Part shown: one piece after another, positions 26,379-33,862 of the stretch | How the letters are laid out: every line of letters starts with the position of its first letter | Position numbering within the stretch: position 1 is the stretch's first letter | Source of the DNA: Candidatus Thalassarchaeaceae archaeon | GTDB lineage: Archaea > Thermoplasmatota > Poseidoniia > Poseidoniales > Thalassarchaeaceae | DNA length: 64,000 nt | Direction of reading: 5' to 3' | Assembly (NCBI GenBank): GCA_029250605.1 | Contig: JAQXEZ010000020.1 | Span: 1-64,000 of the forward strand | Made by a program: the position numbers and the translations under genes | The notes under the pieces: model-generated | What the model saw: the letters and a program-made list of their open reading frames with translations, nothing else | Databases searched by the model: none | What the model was told of the DNA's origin: nothing

Positions 26379-26851
26379 TCTCTTTTTTTCGAGTGCATCG
26401 CTGCTCCGAGTGCCATGATGGCAGTACCCAGTAGCCCTGCAGCTGGCATAGGCTCTGCTCCATCATCCCCCTCTGGGTCTTCTTCCTCCTCGATAGTCAG
26501 AGGTTGCACCACTATGGCCCCAGTCATCCCGAATTCCTCATGAGGCTCGCAGAGGTACTCGTGTGTCCCGTTGGTGCCGACTTCGAAAGTGAACGAGTAA
26601 TCGACGTTCCTCGATGCGTCGCCAGAGTCGAACAGCCCGTCGTAAGACACTGCATTATGGGCCAGGAGTTCCCCGCTCCAGAAGAACCGTACTGAGTCTC
26701 CCTCGGTGATGGTGACTGATTCGGGGGAGAATCTCAGGTTGGTACTATCCACGGTGACGACGACCTCCTCCTGGGTGATGGCTTGCTCCTCTATCGTACC
26801 CGTGGTGAGTACTGCCAAGACAAGTATAGCGATGACTGGAAGAAGCCTCAT
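26375..26851 (-). CDS. Exported cupredoxin (blue copper) protein with C-terminal anchor
   Basis: 158 residues from the ATG at 26851 (a TTG two codons earlier is possible). The N-terminal signal peptide is LLPVIAILVLAVLTTG. The mature part is a plastocyanin/halocyanin-type domain: VTVDSTNLRFSPESVTI, GDSVRFFWSGELLAHNAV, then EYLCEPHEEFGMTG. His (AHN), Cys, His and Met are spaced as type 1 copper ligands. An acidic linker (EEEEDPEGDDG) leads to a hydrophobic C-terminus (AAGLLGTAIMALGAAMH) with basic end KKRD, either a membrane anchor or a sorting signal. Probable role: extracytoplasmic electron transfer. Minus-strand GTAAATAG about 26 bases before the ATG is a plausible TATA box. Confidence 0.88.
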   Translation of the reverse strand: MRLLPVIAILVLAVLTTGTIEEQAITQEEVVVTVDSTNLRFSPESVTITEGDSVRFFWSGELLAHNAVSYDGLFDSGDASRNVDYSFTFEVGTNGTHEYLCEPHEEFGMTGAIVVQPLTIEEEEDPEGDDGAEPMPAAGLLGTAIMALGAAMHSKKRD

Positions 26852-27037
26852 AGTCAATCCTGGATAATCTGACTATTTACACCTTGTTTCACTTGAGGAT
26901 TAAAGATTCTAGTATGCCTCGCCCATGTGGTAATCTAGGAATGAGCGGTAGGAACAGAGGCTGGTCCCTGTTTCGCAAATAGTTCCACCAGTTGCAATCG
27001 CCTAAATCTTTATTCAGCAGCATTACACCTACGAGTT

Positions 27038-27685
27038 ATGGTATCCACAGAGAGGCTTGTTGAAGACGCCGAAAAAGAATGGCTTGAGATATGGGTGGCT
27101 GGACCCGGAGACGATAGGTCGAAACCTCTCGATAGAGGAGCCAGCGCACCTGACCTAGAACTCCTTGATCACACTGGCACCCCTCGTCGGCTGTCTGCAT
27201 TCTGGTCCGATGGCCCGGCACTGTTGATGTTCTGGCGGCACTTCGGTTGCGGGTGCGGACTCGATAGAGCATCAAGGCTCAGTGAGGAGTACGAAGACTA
27301 CCTAGCGGCCGGAATCAACCCTGTCATTATCGGCCAGGGTGAGCCTGAGAGAGCCGCCGAATATCGTGAAAAGTACAACATCTCATGCCCGATCCTGTGT
27401 GATCCTGATTATGCCGTCTACTCCGCCTACGGACTCGCAAACTTCGGCGTTGAGCAAGTCCTCTACGACGCTCCCGAGGAAACATGGTGCCATTCAAAGG
27501 ATATCGGGCTGGAATTCCAGGAAGCGAGGCGCACCATCGAACGTCCCCTCGTCGACAACCCGTGGATGTCTACGGGAGAGTTCCTCGTGGGGCCATCGGG
27601 CACGATTCGTACCACCTATGCCTACCAATACTGCTCAGACTACCCTGATGCGAGAGTATTCACCACCGCAGCCAAGATTCTCTGA
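27038..27685 (+). CDS. Redoxin (AhpC/TSA-like) family protein with GCGCG active-site segment
   Basis: 215 residues. Thioredoxin-fold protein of the AhpC/TSA or PRXL2-like type: ASAPDLELLDHTGTPRRLSAF, then the active-site segment LLMFWRHFGCGCGLDRAS, then INPVIIGQGEPERAAEYREKY and CPILCDPDYAVYSAYGL. The cysteine pair Cys-Gly-Cys replaces the usual CPFC or TxxC arrangement, so chemistry is uncertain. Several other cysteines (SCPILC, TWCHS, YCSDY) may form disulfides. The C-terminal half has EFLVGPSGTIRTTYAYQYCSDYP, as in many AhpC-like proteins. No signal peptide, so it is cytoplasmic. TTTATT about 25 bases before the ATG may be its TATA box. It lies between the intact and truncated Lrp copies. 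Confidence 0.75.
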   Translation: MVSTERLVEDAEKEWLEIWVAGPGDDRSKPLDRGASAPDLELLDHTGTPRRLSAFWSDGPALLMFWRHFGCGCGLDRASRLSEEYEDYLAAGINPVIIGQGEPERAAEYREKYNISCPILCDPDYAVYSAYGLANFGVEQVLYDAPEETWCHSKDIGLEFQEARRTIERPLVDNPWMSTGEFLVGPSGTIRTTYAYQYCSDYPDARVFTTAAKIL

Positions 27686-27686
27686 G

Positions 27687-27968
27687 TCAAGGGTTAGTCT
27701 CTGTTTTGCTATCGGAACGTGTCAAGTACTGCTCTAGGACTAGCTCTGTCTGTGTCGAGCTAATGTCTCCCGGAGCAGCCAGCCACATCCTGTCCAGCAT
27801 GTCCCTTAGAGCCACCGTGTCATCGACGTGAACCACGGCAACCAAATCCGCATCCCCGCTGATCTCGTACACGCACTCTACCCCGGCCCAACCGGAGAAC
27901 TCCCCTGCGAGGGAACCTATCTCGGTTCCCGGACCAACCTTGAGTCGAATCAGTGCAGTCAGGCCGAC
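27687..27968 (-). pseudogene. 5'-truncated Lrp/AsnC paralog (RAM domain only)
   Basis: Reading on the minus strand from about 27968, the translation VGLTALIRLKVGPGTEIG...VLEQY matches the C-terminal ~75 residues of the Lrp regulator at 25956-26378 almost perfectly; only about three residues differ. Roughly a fifth to a quarter of codons carry silent changes. The whole DNA-binding domain is missing. An in-frame TAA (27986-27984) stands just upstream and no ATG, GTG or TTG occurs before the GTG at 27872 inside the domain. The TAG stop of the intact copy has become TTG, so the frame runs on 12 codons to a TGA at 27687. This is a decayed or partially transferred second copy; a stand-alone RAM protein started at an unusual codon is the less likely alternative. 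Confidence 0.75.
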
Positions 27969-28021
27969 CTCGATAACCTGAGTTTATGTATTTCTCTAGA
28001 CACAATTCTTATTGGAGTACG

Positions 28022-28076
28022 CTGGAAGAGATTGAGAAACCCAGGTTTTCACCTAAAGTGTCACAATCTCTTCCAG
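28022..28076. repeat. 13-bp perfect inverted repeat with 29-base spacer
   Basis: CTGGAAGAGATTG (28022-28034) and its exact reverse complement CAATCTCTTCCAG (28064-28076) flank 29 bases that contain a smaller AAACC/GGTTT dyad. It lies between the 3' end of the fasciclin-cupredoxin gene and the broken 5' end of the Lrp remnant. It could be a transcript-end hairpin for the fasciclin gene, or a scar linked to the truncation. Confidence 0.7.
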
Positions 28077-28168
28077 AGAAACTCACTTATCACTCTATAA
28101 CAGGGCAAACCAGTCAAGCCTAGAGCTTGTCTTCACTTTCTTCAGTGGCAGATTCCTCACTCAATCAC

Positions 28169-29122
28169 CTATTCCTTCCTTCTAGTGACGAGTACTGCGG
28201 AAATTACCGCTATTGCCACTAGTAGTGTAGTGAACCCTGGGGTGTTGTTGTCCTCTTCTTCAACGGGTTCGGGGGTAACGACCTCTGTAACTCCTGAACC
28301 CACAGTGACCTTCCCGGCCATGCCCATCGTGGCATGTGGCTCGCAGATGTATAGGAAAGTCTCATCCTCATCGAAGGTAACCCTGTAATCCATAGTAGTC
28401 ATTGACTCACCGCTGTAGAGTCCACCGATCATCCTGGTTGTATCTCCCTCATTTGCTATCTCGGCTACGTTGTGGGCCATCGACTCGTCTTGCCATATCC
28501 AGCAAACGGTCTGCCCCACATCGATGGACAGTTCGGTGTTGTCGTACGCTAATCCACCATCAGATATTCCGATGACGTAGTCGCAACCATCTGGGATTAC
28601 GGGCTCCACCACATCAGCCGGTGGCATGAGCACCTTGTCGATCACGTGGATGACGCCGTTGGAGGCTAGAACATCCGCGGTAGTGACCGTTGCCTCTCCG
28701 ATCTTGACGGTCCCGTCAGTCACGGTGAAGGTGGCATCGTCGCCATTCAGCATGGTGACGGTCAGCCCGTCGGTAACTGCCGATGACTGGACGGAGCCGG
28801 AGTACACGTGGTAGGTGAGGATGTCAGCCAGTGTGGCGTTTTCCTCGTCCGTGTCGAATGCGGCAAGGTCTATCCCCGCAGCTGCGAAGGCCTCGTCGGT
28901 CGGTGCGAACACCGTGAAGGGGCCGTCTGCCTGCAGTGCGGCCACTAGATTCGCGTGTGCTAGGGCTGCAACTAGAGAGTCATGAACTCCTGTGTTCTGC
29001 GCGTTCGTTGGTATGTCTTCAGACTCATCTGCCGATACAACGGGCGCGAGTGACATTGCTCCAATCACAAATGTCACGTACATTCCTACTATCATCGGCA
29101 TGATCATTCTACTGTTAATCAT
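28169..29122 (-). CDS. Surface protein: fasciclin (FAS1) domain fused to a cupredoxin domain, PGF-CTERM-like tail
   Basis: 317 residues. Residues 1-32 form a signal peptide (MPMIVGMYVTFVIGAMSLAPVVSA). A FAS1 adhesion-type domain spans about 45-170 (HDSLVAALAHANLVAALQA, FTVFAPTDEAFAA, ADILTYHVYSG, SNGVIHVIDKVLMPP). A blue-copper domain follows at about 175-275: GDCYVIGI-like entry, VGQTVCWIWQDESMAHNVAEI, then FLYICEPHATMGMAGKV, giving His, Cys, His and Met ligands. After a PEPVEEEDNN linker, the C-terminus TPGFTTLLVAIAVISAVL with basic RRKE resembles the PGF-CTERM signal removed and lipid-anchored by archaeosortase. Role: probably a cell-surface redox or adhesion protein; the fusion is unusual. 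CCATATATAG at 29173-29182 may be its promoter, with a ~50-base leader. Confidence 0.87.
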   Translation of the reverse strand: MINSRMIMPMIVGMYVTFVIGAMSLAPVVSADESEDIPTNAQNTGVHDSLVAALAHANLVAALQADGPFTVFAPTDEAFAAAGIDLAAFDTDEENATLADILTYHVYSGSVQSSAVTDGLTVTMLNGDDATFTVTDGTVKIGEATVTTADVLASNGVIHVIDKVLMPPADVVEPVIPDGCDYVIGISDGGLAYDNTELSIDVGQTVCWIWQDESMAHNVAEIANEGDTTRMIGGLYSGESMTTMDYRVTFDEDETFLYICEPHATMGMAGKVTVGSGVTEVVTPEPVEEEDNNTPGFTTLLVAIAVISAVLVTRRKE

Positions 29123-29282
29123 GTCTCTAGGCTTGTCTATCCATTAATGAAGGAGTGTAATATTTTGTCAAACTACCATATATAGATTTGTTTCCTTCTA
29201 GCCAGAACCTACTCCTCTACTTCGGAGTCTACGCTTGGGTAGCAGGAAAGTACCTTATGAACACCAATTAGTACGGACTACC

Positions 29283-30182
29283 ATGGAGTCTTCCGAGGAT
29301 TTGTCTAGGGGGGCCGTTGTGGTGGCTAGCGTCCTACTGATTATTTCTCTAGTTGCAAGTGCTATTGGCACCAACTCTGTCGATATCGGTGGTTTTTCAG
29401 CGACGATAATCTCTGCCGCGATCGCGCTTGGTGTTCAGTGGTTGTCATGGGTCCCTGCATCGGTAAAACAAACAGAGAGATTCTTCGACATCACCGGAGG
29501 TGTGACATTCCTAGCAATCGTTGCCTTCAGCCTGTGGGCAGGATATCAGTCAGAGCCCCCAAGCTTGAGAGAATGGATTGTAAGCGGATTAGTTGTTATC
29601 TGGTCTCTAAGACTCTCAAGTTTCCTCTTCTTACGGATACATCGTACTGGCAAGGACGGACGGTTTGACAGTTTGAAGACCTCTCCTGCACGATTCATAA
29701 TTCCATGGACACTGCAGGGCCTCTGGGTCTTCCTAACGATGAGCGTAGTGATAGTAATCAACAGCCAATCCGGACCGGCTCCAAATCTTTCAATATGGGA
29801 TGGGATAGGTATGGCTCTGTGGACCCTTGGGTTCGGAATCGAGGTAGTGGCAGACGCACAGAAGACTGCATTCAATTCCAAATTAGAGAATCGAGGGAGG
29901 TGGATTGAAGAAGGCCTTTGGGCTCGGTCTCGCCATCCTAACTACCTCGGCGAGATTCTCCTTTGGACCGGTATCGCTTTCTTCGGAGTACCTTGCTTTG
30001 ATGGGTTGGAGATGATTGCTTTGGTCTCACCAATTTTCATCTTCATACTCCTAACTCGAATCAGCGGAATTCCAATTCTCGAAGAACGCGCTATGGCTAG
30101 GTGGGGAAACGATCCTGAATATCAAAAATACAGGGAAATTACCCCCACTCTAGTCCCTAGTCTGAGGGCACCTAACTCCTGA
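29283..30182 (+). CDS. DUF1295 family membrane enzyme (steroid 5-alpha-reductase/ICMT-like fold)
   Basis: 299 residues from the ATG at 29283; a longer frame begins at 29235 but its first 16 residues are unlike the family. About six or seven membrane helices (VVVASVLLIISLVASAIG, FLAIVAFSLWAGYQS, LVVIWSLRLSSFLFLRI, LQGLWVFLTMSVVIVI). The conserved C-terminal block is LENRGRWIEEGLWARSRHPNYLGEILLWTGIAFFG, followed by ILEERAMARWGNDPEYQKYRE. The RHPNYLGE motif is shared by DUF1295 proteins, isoprenylcysteine methyltransferases and steroid reductases and binds NADPH or SAM in relatives. The substrate is not known; a lipid or quinone-like molecule is plausible. Confidence 0.85.
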   Translation: MESSEDLSRGAVVVASVLLIISLVASAIGTNSVDIGGFSATIISAAIALGVQWLSWVPASVKQTERFFDITGGVTFLAIVAFSLWAGYQSEPPSLREWIVSGLVVIWSLRLSSFLFLRIHRTGKDGRFDSLKTSPARFIIPWTLQGLWVFLTMSVVIVINSQSGPAPNLSIWDGIGMALWTLGFGIEVVADAQKTAFNSKLENRGRWIEEGLWARSRHPNYLGEILLWTGIAFFGVPCFDGLEMIALVSPIFIFILLTRISGIPILEERAMARWGNDPEYQKYREITPTLVPSLRAPNS

Positions 30183-30215
30183 TCGTCAGCAAGATTGTCG
30201 TACACGAATCAAATC

Positions 30216-31586
30216 TTATGCCTCTGACATAACGAGATTGTACTTATGGAGGGCATCCGGGTCCTTGGAAACCACCTCCCTTTGAACTGTGACATCCCCT
30301 CCCTCTGGGTATCTGGCTTTCAGAGCACCTTCGATAATACCGTCATCTAGAGCCCGAATCGGAAGCCCTCCTCCCTCAGGAAGTTCTGTGAACTGTATCT
30401 TAATGTGGAACTCAGGTTCTACATCATAGCTTAGGACCCCCAAGCCAGCGTGCTCCCACCAATCCATCATTTCGTTGAGGAACTCTATTTCTTGGTCTAT
30501 CCCTCTTAGGCTGAAGGCTAGCTCCTGCCCAACTCTGTTTCCCACTTGTCTCATCAGTGATGCTAGGTCTATTCCAAAAGCCTCGAGACTACCAATACCA
30601 CCCTGGTTGAGCTTCTTCCTGGCATCGCTGATCTCAAGTCCGGAAGCTAGGAAAGAGTCGATGTTGAAGGGGGTTTCGTCCTCGGGGATCTCTGCCTCGA
30701 TCATCAGCACATCTCTTATCTTTTCAAGGAATGAACCTTCGTTCAGAGTCAGCCTTAGTGGGTCAGTTATCTTCTCCTCAGTGAACCTGTTCGATGCCGT
30801 TTCGAACGGAAGCGCCTCTTCCCAGATGGCCTCAATCAGATTTCTCTGATTCTCTGCGAATTGGCTGGATTCGATTACTAGCGCCGCGTCATTCTTTCCC
30901 CTTCCTACGGGATTCTCGTCCGAGCTCAGGTATTGGATGACCTCTTCGAGGTCTCTTACGACACCCTGCGCGTCCAGATCATCAGAGTGGCGAACTTCTA
31001 TCGACTCGTGTAAATCTCTGTAGAAGCGAACAGTTCTCTTGTCCAACTGCGCGAGTATTCTTACTCTAACGCCCCTCTTAGAGGCATCATTGATTGATGT
31101 GATTGCCCCGCCTCTAAATATTGGGAGGATACCAAATCGACCGACAATAAGTACCAAGTCATGAACCGAACCCTCAGCCATTTTCTCAAGTCTATTCATT
31201 ATTCTGACCCTCTCTTTCAGTATTGTGAACTTGGGACTGTTGTCATCTCCTACTTCTTCGTACTCGTAGTTCGAATTTTCGACACCTGACTGGATTTCAT
31301 TGTAAACCCTCTCGATTCTTGACAGCTGCCCCTTTCGTATCTGTATCAGATGCTCCACCGCCTTGTCGATTCTGGGGCATGAGAATTTCATCGGCCTATC
31401 TGCAATCACAGAAACCAGACCAATGCCCTGCAATGCCTCGAGTGATTTGTATGCCTCGAGCCTAGTAGTCCCAAGCTCCTTGGCAACTTGGCTGGCGCGC
31501 ATGCTTTTTTTTCCAGAGAGGGTGTGAATTACCGAAATCTCCCTATCTGAGAGCCCCGACTCGCTAAGAATCTGATCCCAATTCAT
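30216..31586 (-). CDS. TrmB-like transcriptional regulator
   Basis: 456 residues from the ATG at 31586; a GTG two codons earlier overlaps the upstream peroxiredoxin stop (GTGA). The N-terminal winged helix has LSDREISVIHTLSGKKSMRASQVAKELG and TRLEAYKSLEALQGIGLVSVIADRP, characteristic of TrmB. A coiled-coil linker (KGQLSRIERVYNEIQSGVEN) leads to a region about 120-260 with LVLIVGRFGILPIFRGGAITSINDASKRGVRVRIL, a phospholipase D-like sensor domain as in many TrmB proteins. The C-terminal ~170 residues are specific to this protein. TrmB regulators often sense sugars. Coupling to a peroxiredoxin and proximity to ribA suggest a stress or redox regulon; that is inference. Confidence 0.82.
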   Translation of the reverse strand: MNWDQILSESGLSDREISVIHTLSGKKSMRASQVAKELGTTRLEAYKSLEALQGIGLVSVIADRPMKFSCPRIDKAVEHLIQIRKGQLSRIERVYNEIQSGVENSNYEYEEVGDDNSPKFTILKERVRIMNRLEKMAEGSVHDLVLIVGRFGILPIFRGGAITSINDASKRGVRVRILAQLDKRTVRFYRDLHESIEVRHSDDLDAQGVVRDLEEVIQYLSSDENPVGRGKNDAALVIESSQFAENQRNLIEAIWEEALPFETASNRFTEEKITDPLRLTLNEGSFLEKIRDVLMIEAEIPEDETPFNIDSFLASGLEISDARKKLNQGGIGSLEAFGIDLASLMRQVGNRVGQELAFSLRGIDQEIEFLNEMMDWWEHAGLGVLSYDVEPEFHIKIQFTELPEGGGLPIRALDDGIIEGALKARYPEGGDVTVQREVVSKDPDALHKYNLVMSEA

Positions 31587-31588
31587 AA

Positions 31589-32053
31589 TCACGCAACCCC
31601 TGATTCGGACAGAGCGGAAATAATCTTCGCAACATGCTTTCTTGGCCTGAATAACCAGTCGTAGACGTGATGCACCGTATTATCCGGACCCAAGACGAAC
31701 GAGGATTTCGCCGGGAATAACCCTAAATGTACAGGCACACCAAATTGCTCGGCAATCTTTCTTTCAGGGTCCGATAGCAGTGTAAATGGTAGTCCGAGCT
31801 CTTTCTTGAACTCCATGTGCCGACTTACTGAATCGTCACTGATTCCAATTACTTCCACAGGAGGGGTCAAAGAACGGAACAAGTCATATTGCTCCTTGAA
31901 GTTTAGACATCCCCTCTTGCAAGTTGGAGAACCACTCTTGGCGTAGAAGAACACTATTTTCCATTGACCGTCTAAATCACTCAGCCTAAATTCGGCTCCT
32001 TCGCTCGTCATGAGCTCGAATTCCCCAGCTTCTTCTCCAATCTTCAATGTCAT
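31589..32053 (-). CDS. bcp: Peroxiredoxin, Bcp/PrxQ type
   Basis: 154 residues from the ATG at 32053, preceded by GGAGGGTGG; a TTG start five codons earlier is possible. Thiol peroxidase reducing H2O2 and organic peroxides. The segment VFFYAKSGSPTCKRGCLNFKEQY contains the peroxidatic cysteine in SPTC followed after four residues by the resolving cysteine, the PrxQ pattern (typical PGCTxxxC; here SPTCKRGC). Other family features are EVIGISDDSVSRHMEFKKELGLPFTLLSDPE and FVLGPDNTVHHVYDW. Length is normal for Bcp. Its stop overlaps a possible GTG start of the TrmB gene. It lies 41 bases downstream of ribA on the same strand. Confidence 0.87.
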   Translation of the reverse strand: MTLKIGEEAGEFELMTSEGAEFRLSDLDGQWKIVFFYAKSGSPTCKRGCLNFKEQYDLFRSLTPPVEVIGISDDSVSRHMEFKKELGLPFTLLSDPERKIAEQFGVPVHLGLFPAKSSFVLGPDNTVHHVYDWLFRPRKHVAKIISALSESGVA

Positions 32054-32094
32054 CTTTCCACCCTCCAAACCTATCTCTTTGAATCTTTCATCGC

Positions 32095-32712
32095 TTACTG
32101 AAGCTCAATCATGTGCCCCATTCGGTTGTTTTTGGTCCTAAGGTAGTCTATGTTCTGGACCGATACACCGCTCATGTGAGGTAGCCGGAATTCGACCTTG
32201 ATTCCGTTCTCTTCCAAACCCTTCACCTTTAGGGGGTTGTTTGTCATCATCCTCACTGAGTTTACTCCAACCTCCTTGAGCATAGATGCTGCGATCTCGT
32301 ATGTCCTGGCGTCCGCGGGTAGCCCAAGAGCAAGATTCGCATCTAGCGTGTCATAGCCGTGATCCTGCAGAGCATATGCCTGTATCTTGGAGTGCAGGCC
32401 TATCCCCCTTCCCTCCTGCCTGAGGTATACTACTGCTCCACAACCCTCCTCCTGAATCTGCTTCAAGGACTCTTGGAGTTGAGGTCCACAGTCGCACTTC
32501 ATAGATCCGAAGGCATCCCCAGTGAGGCATTCCGAGTGAATCCGTATGAGTGGGGAGTCTTCCTTGTCAAGATCTCCTACGTACACTAGGCTGTGCTCGT
32601 GCCCGTCTTCGTCTACAGTAACTCTAATTCTGAAGTTACCGAATTCCGTCGGTAGGAATGCGTCTGCATCAATCTCTGTTGGATTTTCAGGGGCCTTTAC
32701 CTGGATGGTCAT
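32095..32712 (-). CDS. ribA: GTP cyclohydrolase II
   Basis: 205 residues. Opens the imidazole ring of GTP to give 2,5-diamino-6-ribosylamino-4-pyrimidinone 5'-phosphate, the first committed step of riboflavin synthesis. Zinc ligands Cys62, Cys73 and Cys75 appear in RIHSECLTGDAFGSMKCDCG. Catalytic and nucleotide-binding segments are VVYLRQEGRGIGLHSKIQAY and MMTNNPLKVKGLEENGIKV. Stand-alone RibA without the RibB half; normal length about 200. Many archaea instead use the unrelated ArfA enzyme, so this bacterial-type RibA suggests acquisition from bacteria. It is divergent in style from, but on the same strand as, the rhodopsin gene, 204 bases downstream of it. Confidence 0.92.
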   Translation of the reverse strand: MTIQVKAPENPTEIDADAFLPTEFGNFRIRVTVDEDGHEHSLVYVGDLDKEDSPLIRIHSECLTGDAFGSMKCDCGPQLQESLKQIQEEGCGAVVYLRQEGRGIGLHSKIQAYALQDHGYDTLDANLALGLPADARTYEIAASMLKEVGVNSVRMMTNNPLKVKGLEENGIKVEFRLPHMSGVSVQNIDYLRTKNNRMGHMIELQ

Positions 32713-32848
32713 GTTTGTATAAGCGGTGTTGGACTACTTATCAAAGGATGTTTATCGATTGTCAAAATTCGAGGTTGATTTTGTCCTCTATCCAGTTTTT
32801 GTACAGAATGCGAGGTAAGGAGATAGAAAACCTCGGGAGTTAGATTGC

Positions 32849-32881
32849 TCCGGATGGCTGGATTCAGTCCAGCCATCCGGA
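32849..32881 (-). terminator. Strong hairpin at the 3' end of the rhodopsin gene
   Basis: A perfect 14-bp stem (32849-32862 with 32868-32881; core CCGGATGGCTGGA) closes a five-base TTCAG loop. It begins 36 bases past the rhodopsin stop and lies in the 204-base gap before ribA. No U-run follows on either strand, so it is more likely an RNA 3'-end stabiliser or processing structure than a simple intrinsic terminator. It might also set the ratio of rhodopsin to ribA messages. Confidence 0.6.
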
Positions 32882-32916
32882 TTACGTGTTTCTGTCAGTC
32901 AGTTAGCTTTGCTCTT

Positions 32917-33765
32917 TCAGGCGTTTGCCATCATTTCGGTTGCTTTCTTGGCACCCATCCATGCGACAACACCGAAGCCGATCTTGTTGACCATGTCAGC
33001 GATGTTGTAGAGGACGGCCATTGTCTCCTGGCTTGCAGCATCGGAGAAGTTTACTTCTGGGCTGAATAGGTAGCCGATAGGGTAGATTATCCATCCGAAG
33101 ACGATGAAAGCTCGTAGAGCGTTGGTGCTCCATACCAACTCGTCTGCTATCTTGCTGTTGTCAACCCCAAGTCCGTCGGTGAACGGTGTACCGGTTGCGA
33201 CGATGATCATTGCCCATCCCATTCCTCCTAGGAGAAGGGCGAGGGTAGCGTTCATCATCCCCGACTCACCAGCATACCCGAAACCGATCATGATTAGTGC
33301 ACCAACGAAGCAAATCGCGGTGAAACCCATCCCGAGGACCTTGGTGTCTGTGATTGCATCCTTGCCAACCAGAGAAGGGAACTTTAGGGCCATTAGTGGT
33401 ACTGTGATGATCCAGTCCATGTACCTGTACTCGATACTCACTACGTCGTGATCGACGTACACCCCTCGCATGTAATAGTAGTGCAATGCTGCAATACCGA
33501 CTATTAGTGCGGAAATGGTCATCGTGGTTCGGAACTGTGGTGCTACATTGCTCCTCTCAACCAGGAAGAACACGAATGCAGCTCCCATTGCGATGTAACC
33601 TACGAAGAAGGTGAAGAAGGTCAGCATTCCGAGGTTATCGTAATCCTTCTCCAGGGGATTCACAGTCTCTGCAGATACAGATTGTGTTACAATCAAAGCC
33701 AGGCAGGTTGCAGCAATCGCCATAGCGGTCGTTCTTGGGCTAATTTTGGGACTTGAAAAATCCAT
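32917..33765 (-). CDS. Proton-pumping rhodopsin (proteorhodopsin family)
   Basis: 282 residues. Light-driven outward proton pump with retinal bound to Lys261 (NIADMVNKIGFG). N-terminal signal peptide about 1-32, then seven helices. By alignment with green proteorhodopsin the acceptor is Asp117 and Thr121 follows (RYMDWIITVP). The tuning position is Met125, which suggests green absorption. The cytoplasmic donor position, Glu108 in proteorhodopsin, is Lys128, so the motif is DTK rather than DTE, like the Lys donor of Exiguobacterium rhodopsin. The counter-ion histidine is kept as His95 (ALHYYYMRG). No carotenoid or retinal synthesis genes were found in the window. A TATA box lies about 24 bases before the ATG. 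DTK marks a pump, not a sensor. Confidence 0.95.
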   Translation of the reverse strand: MDFSSPKISPRTTAMAIAATCLALIVTQSVSAETVNPLEKDYDNLGMLTFFTFFVGYIAMGAAFVFFLVERSNVAPQFRTTMTISALIVGIAALHYYYMRGVYVDHDVVSIEYRYMDWIITVPLMALKFPSLVGKDAITDTKVLGMGFTAICFVGALIMIGFGYAGESGMMNATLALLLGGMGWAMIIVATGTPFTDGLGVDNSKIADELVWSTNALRAFIVFGWIIYPIGYLFSPEVNFSDAASQETMAVLYNIADMVNKIGFGVVAWMGAKKATEMMANA

Positions 33766-33786
33766 ATTTCGTGCGCCTTAATTTTT

Positions 33787-33800
33787 CTGTTATAATCTGT
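33787..33800 (-). promoter_or_regulatory. Rhodopsin gene TATA box
   Basis: On the minus strand, GATTATAACAG (centred near 33794) lies about 24-34 bases before the rhodopsin ATG. The spacing predicts a transcript that starts almost at the start codon. The segment between the two divergent TATA boxes here is about 65 bases and may hold shared regulation. Confidence 0.5.
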
Positions 33801-33862
33801 TGTTTCAAACACGGGTGTACCCAAAAGAAAAATTGTGTCATACAGGCATTTGGTTAAACAGA

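Noticed and set aside
27820-28005. A 61-codon frame starting with ATG in another frame over the Lrp remnant.
   Set aside because: It reads the RAM-coding DNA out of frame (Arg/Gly-rich) and gives no recognisable domain.
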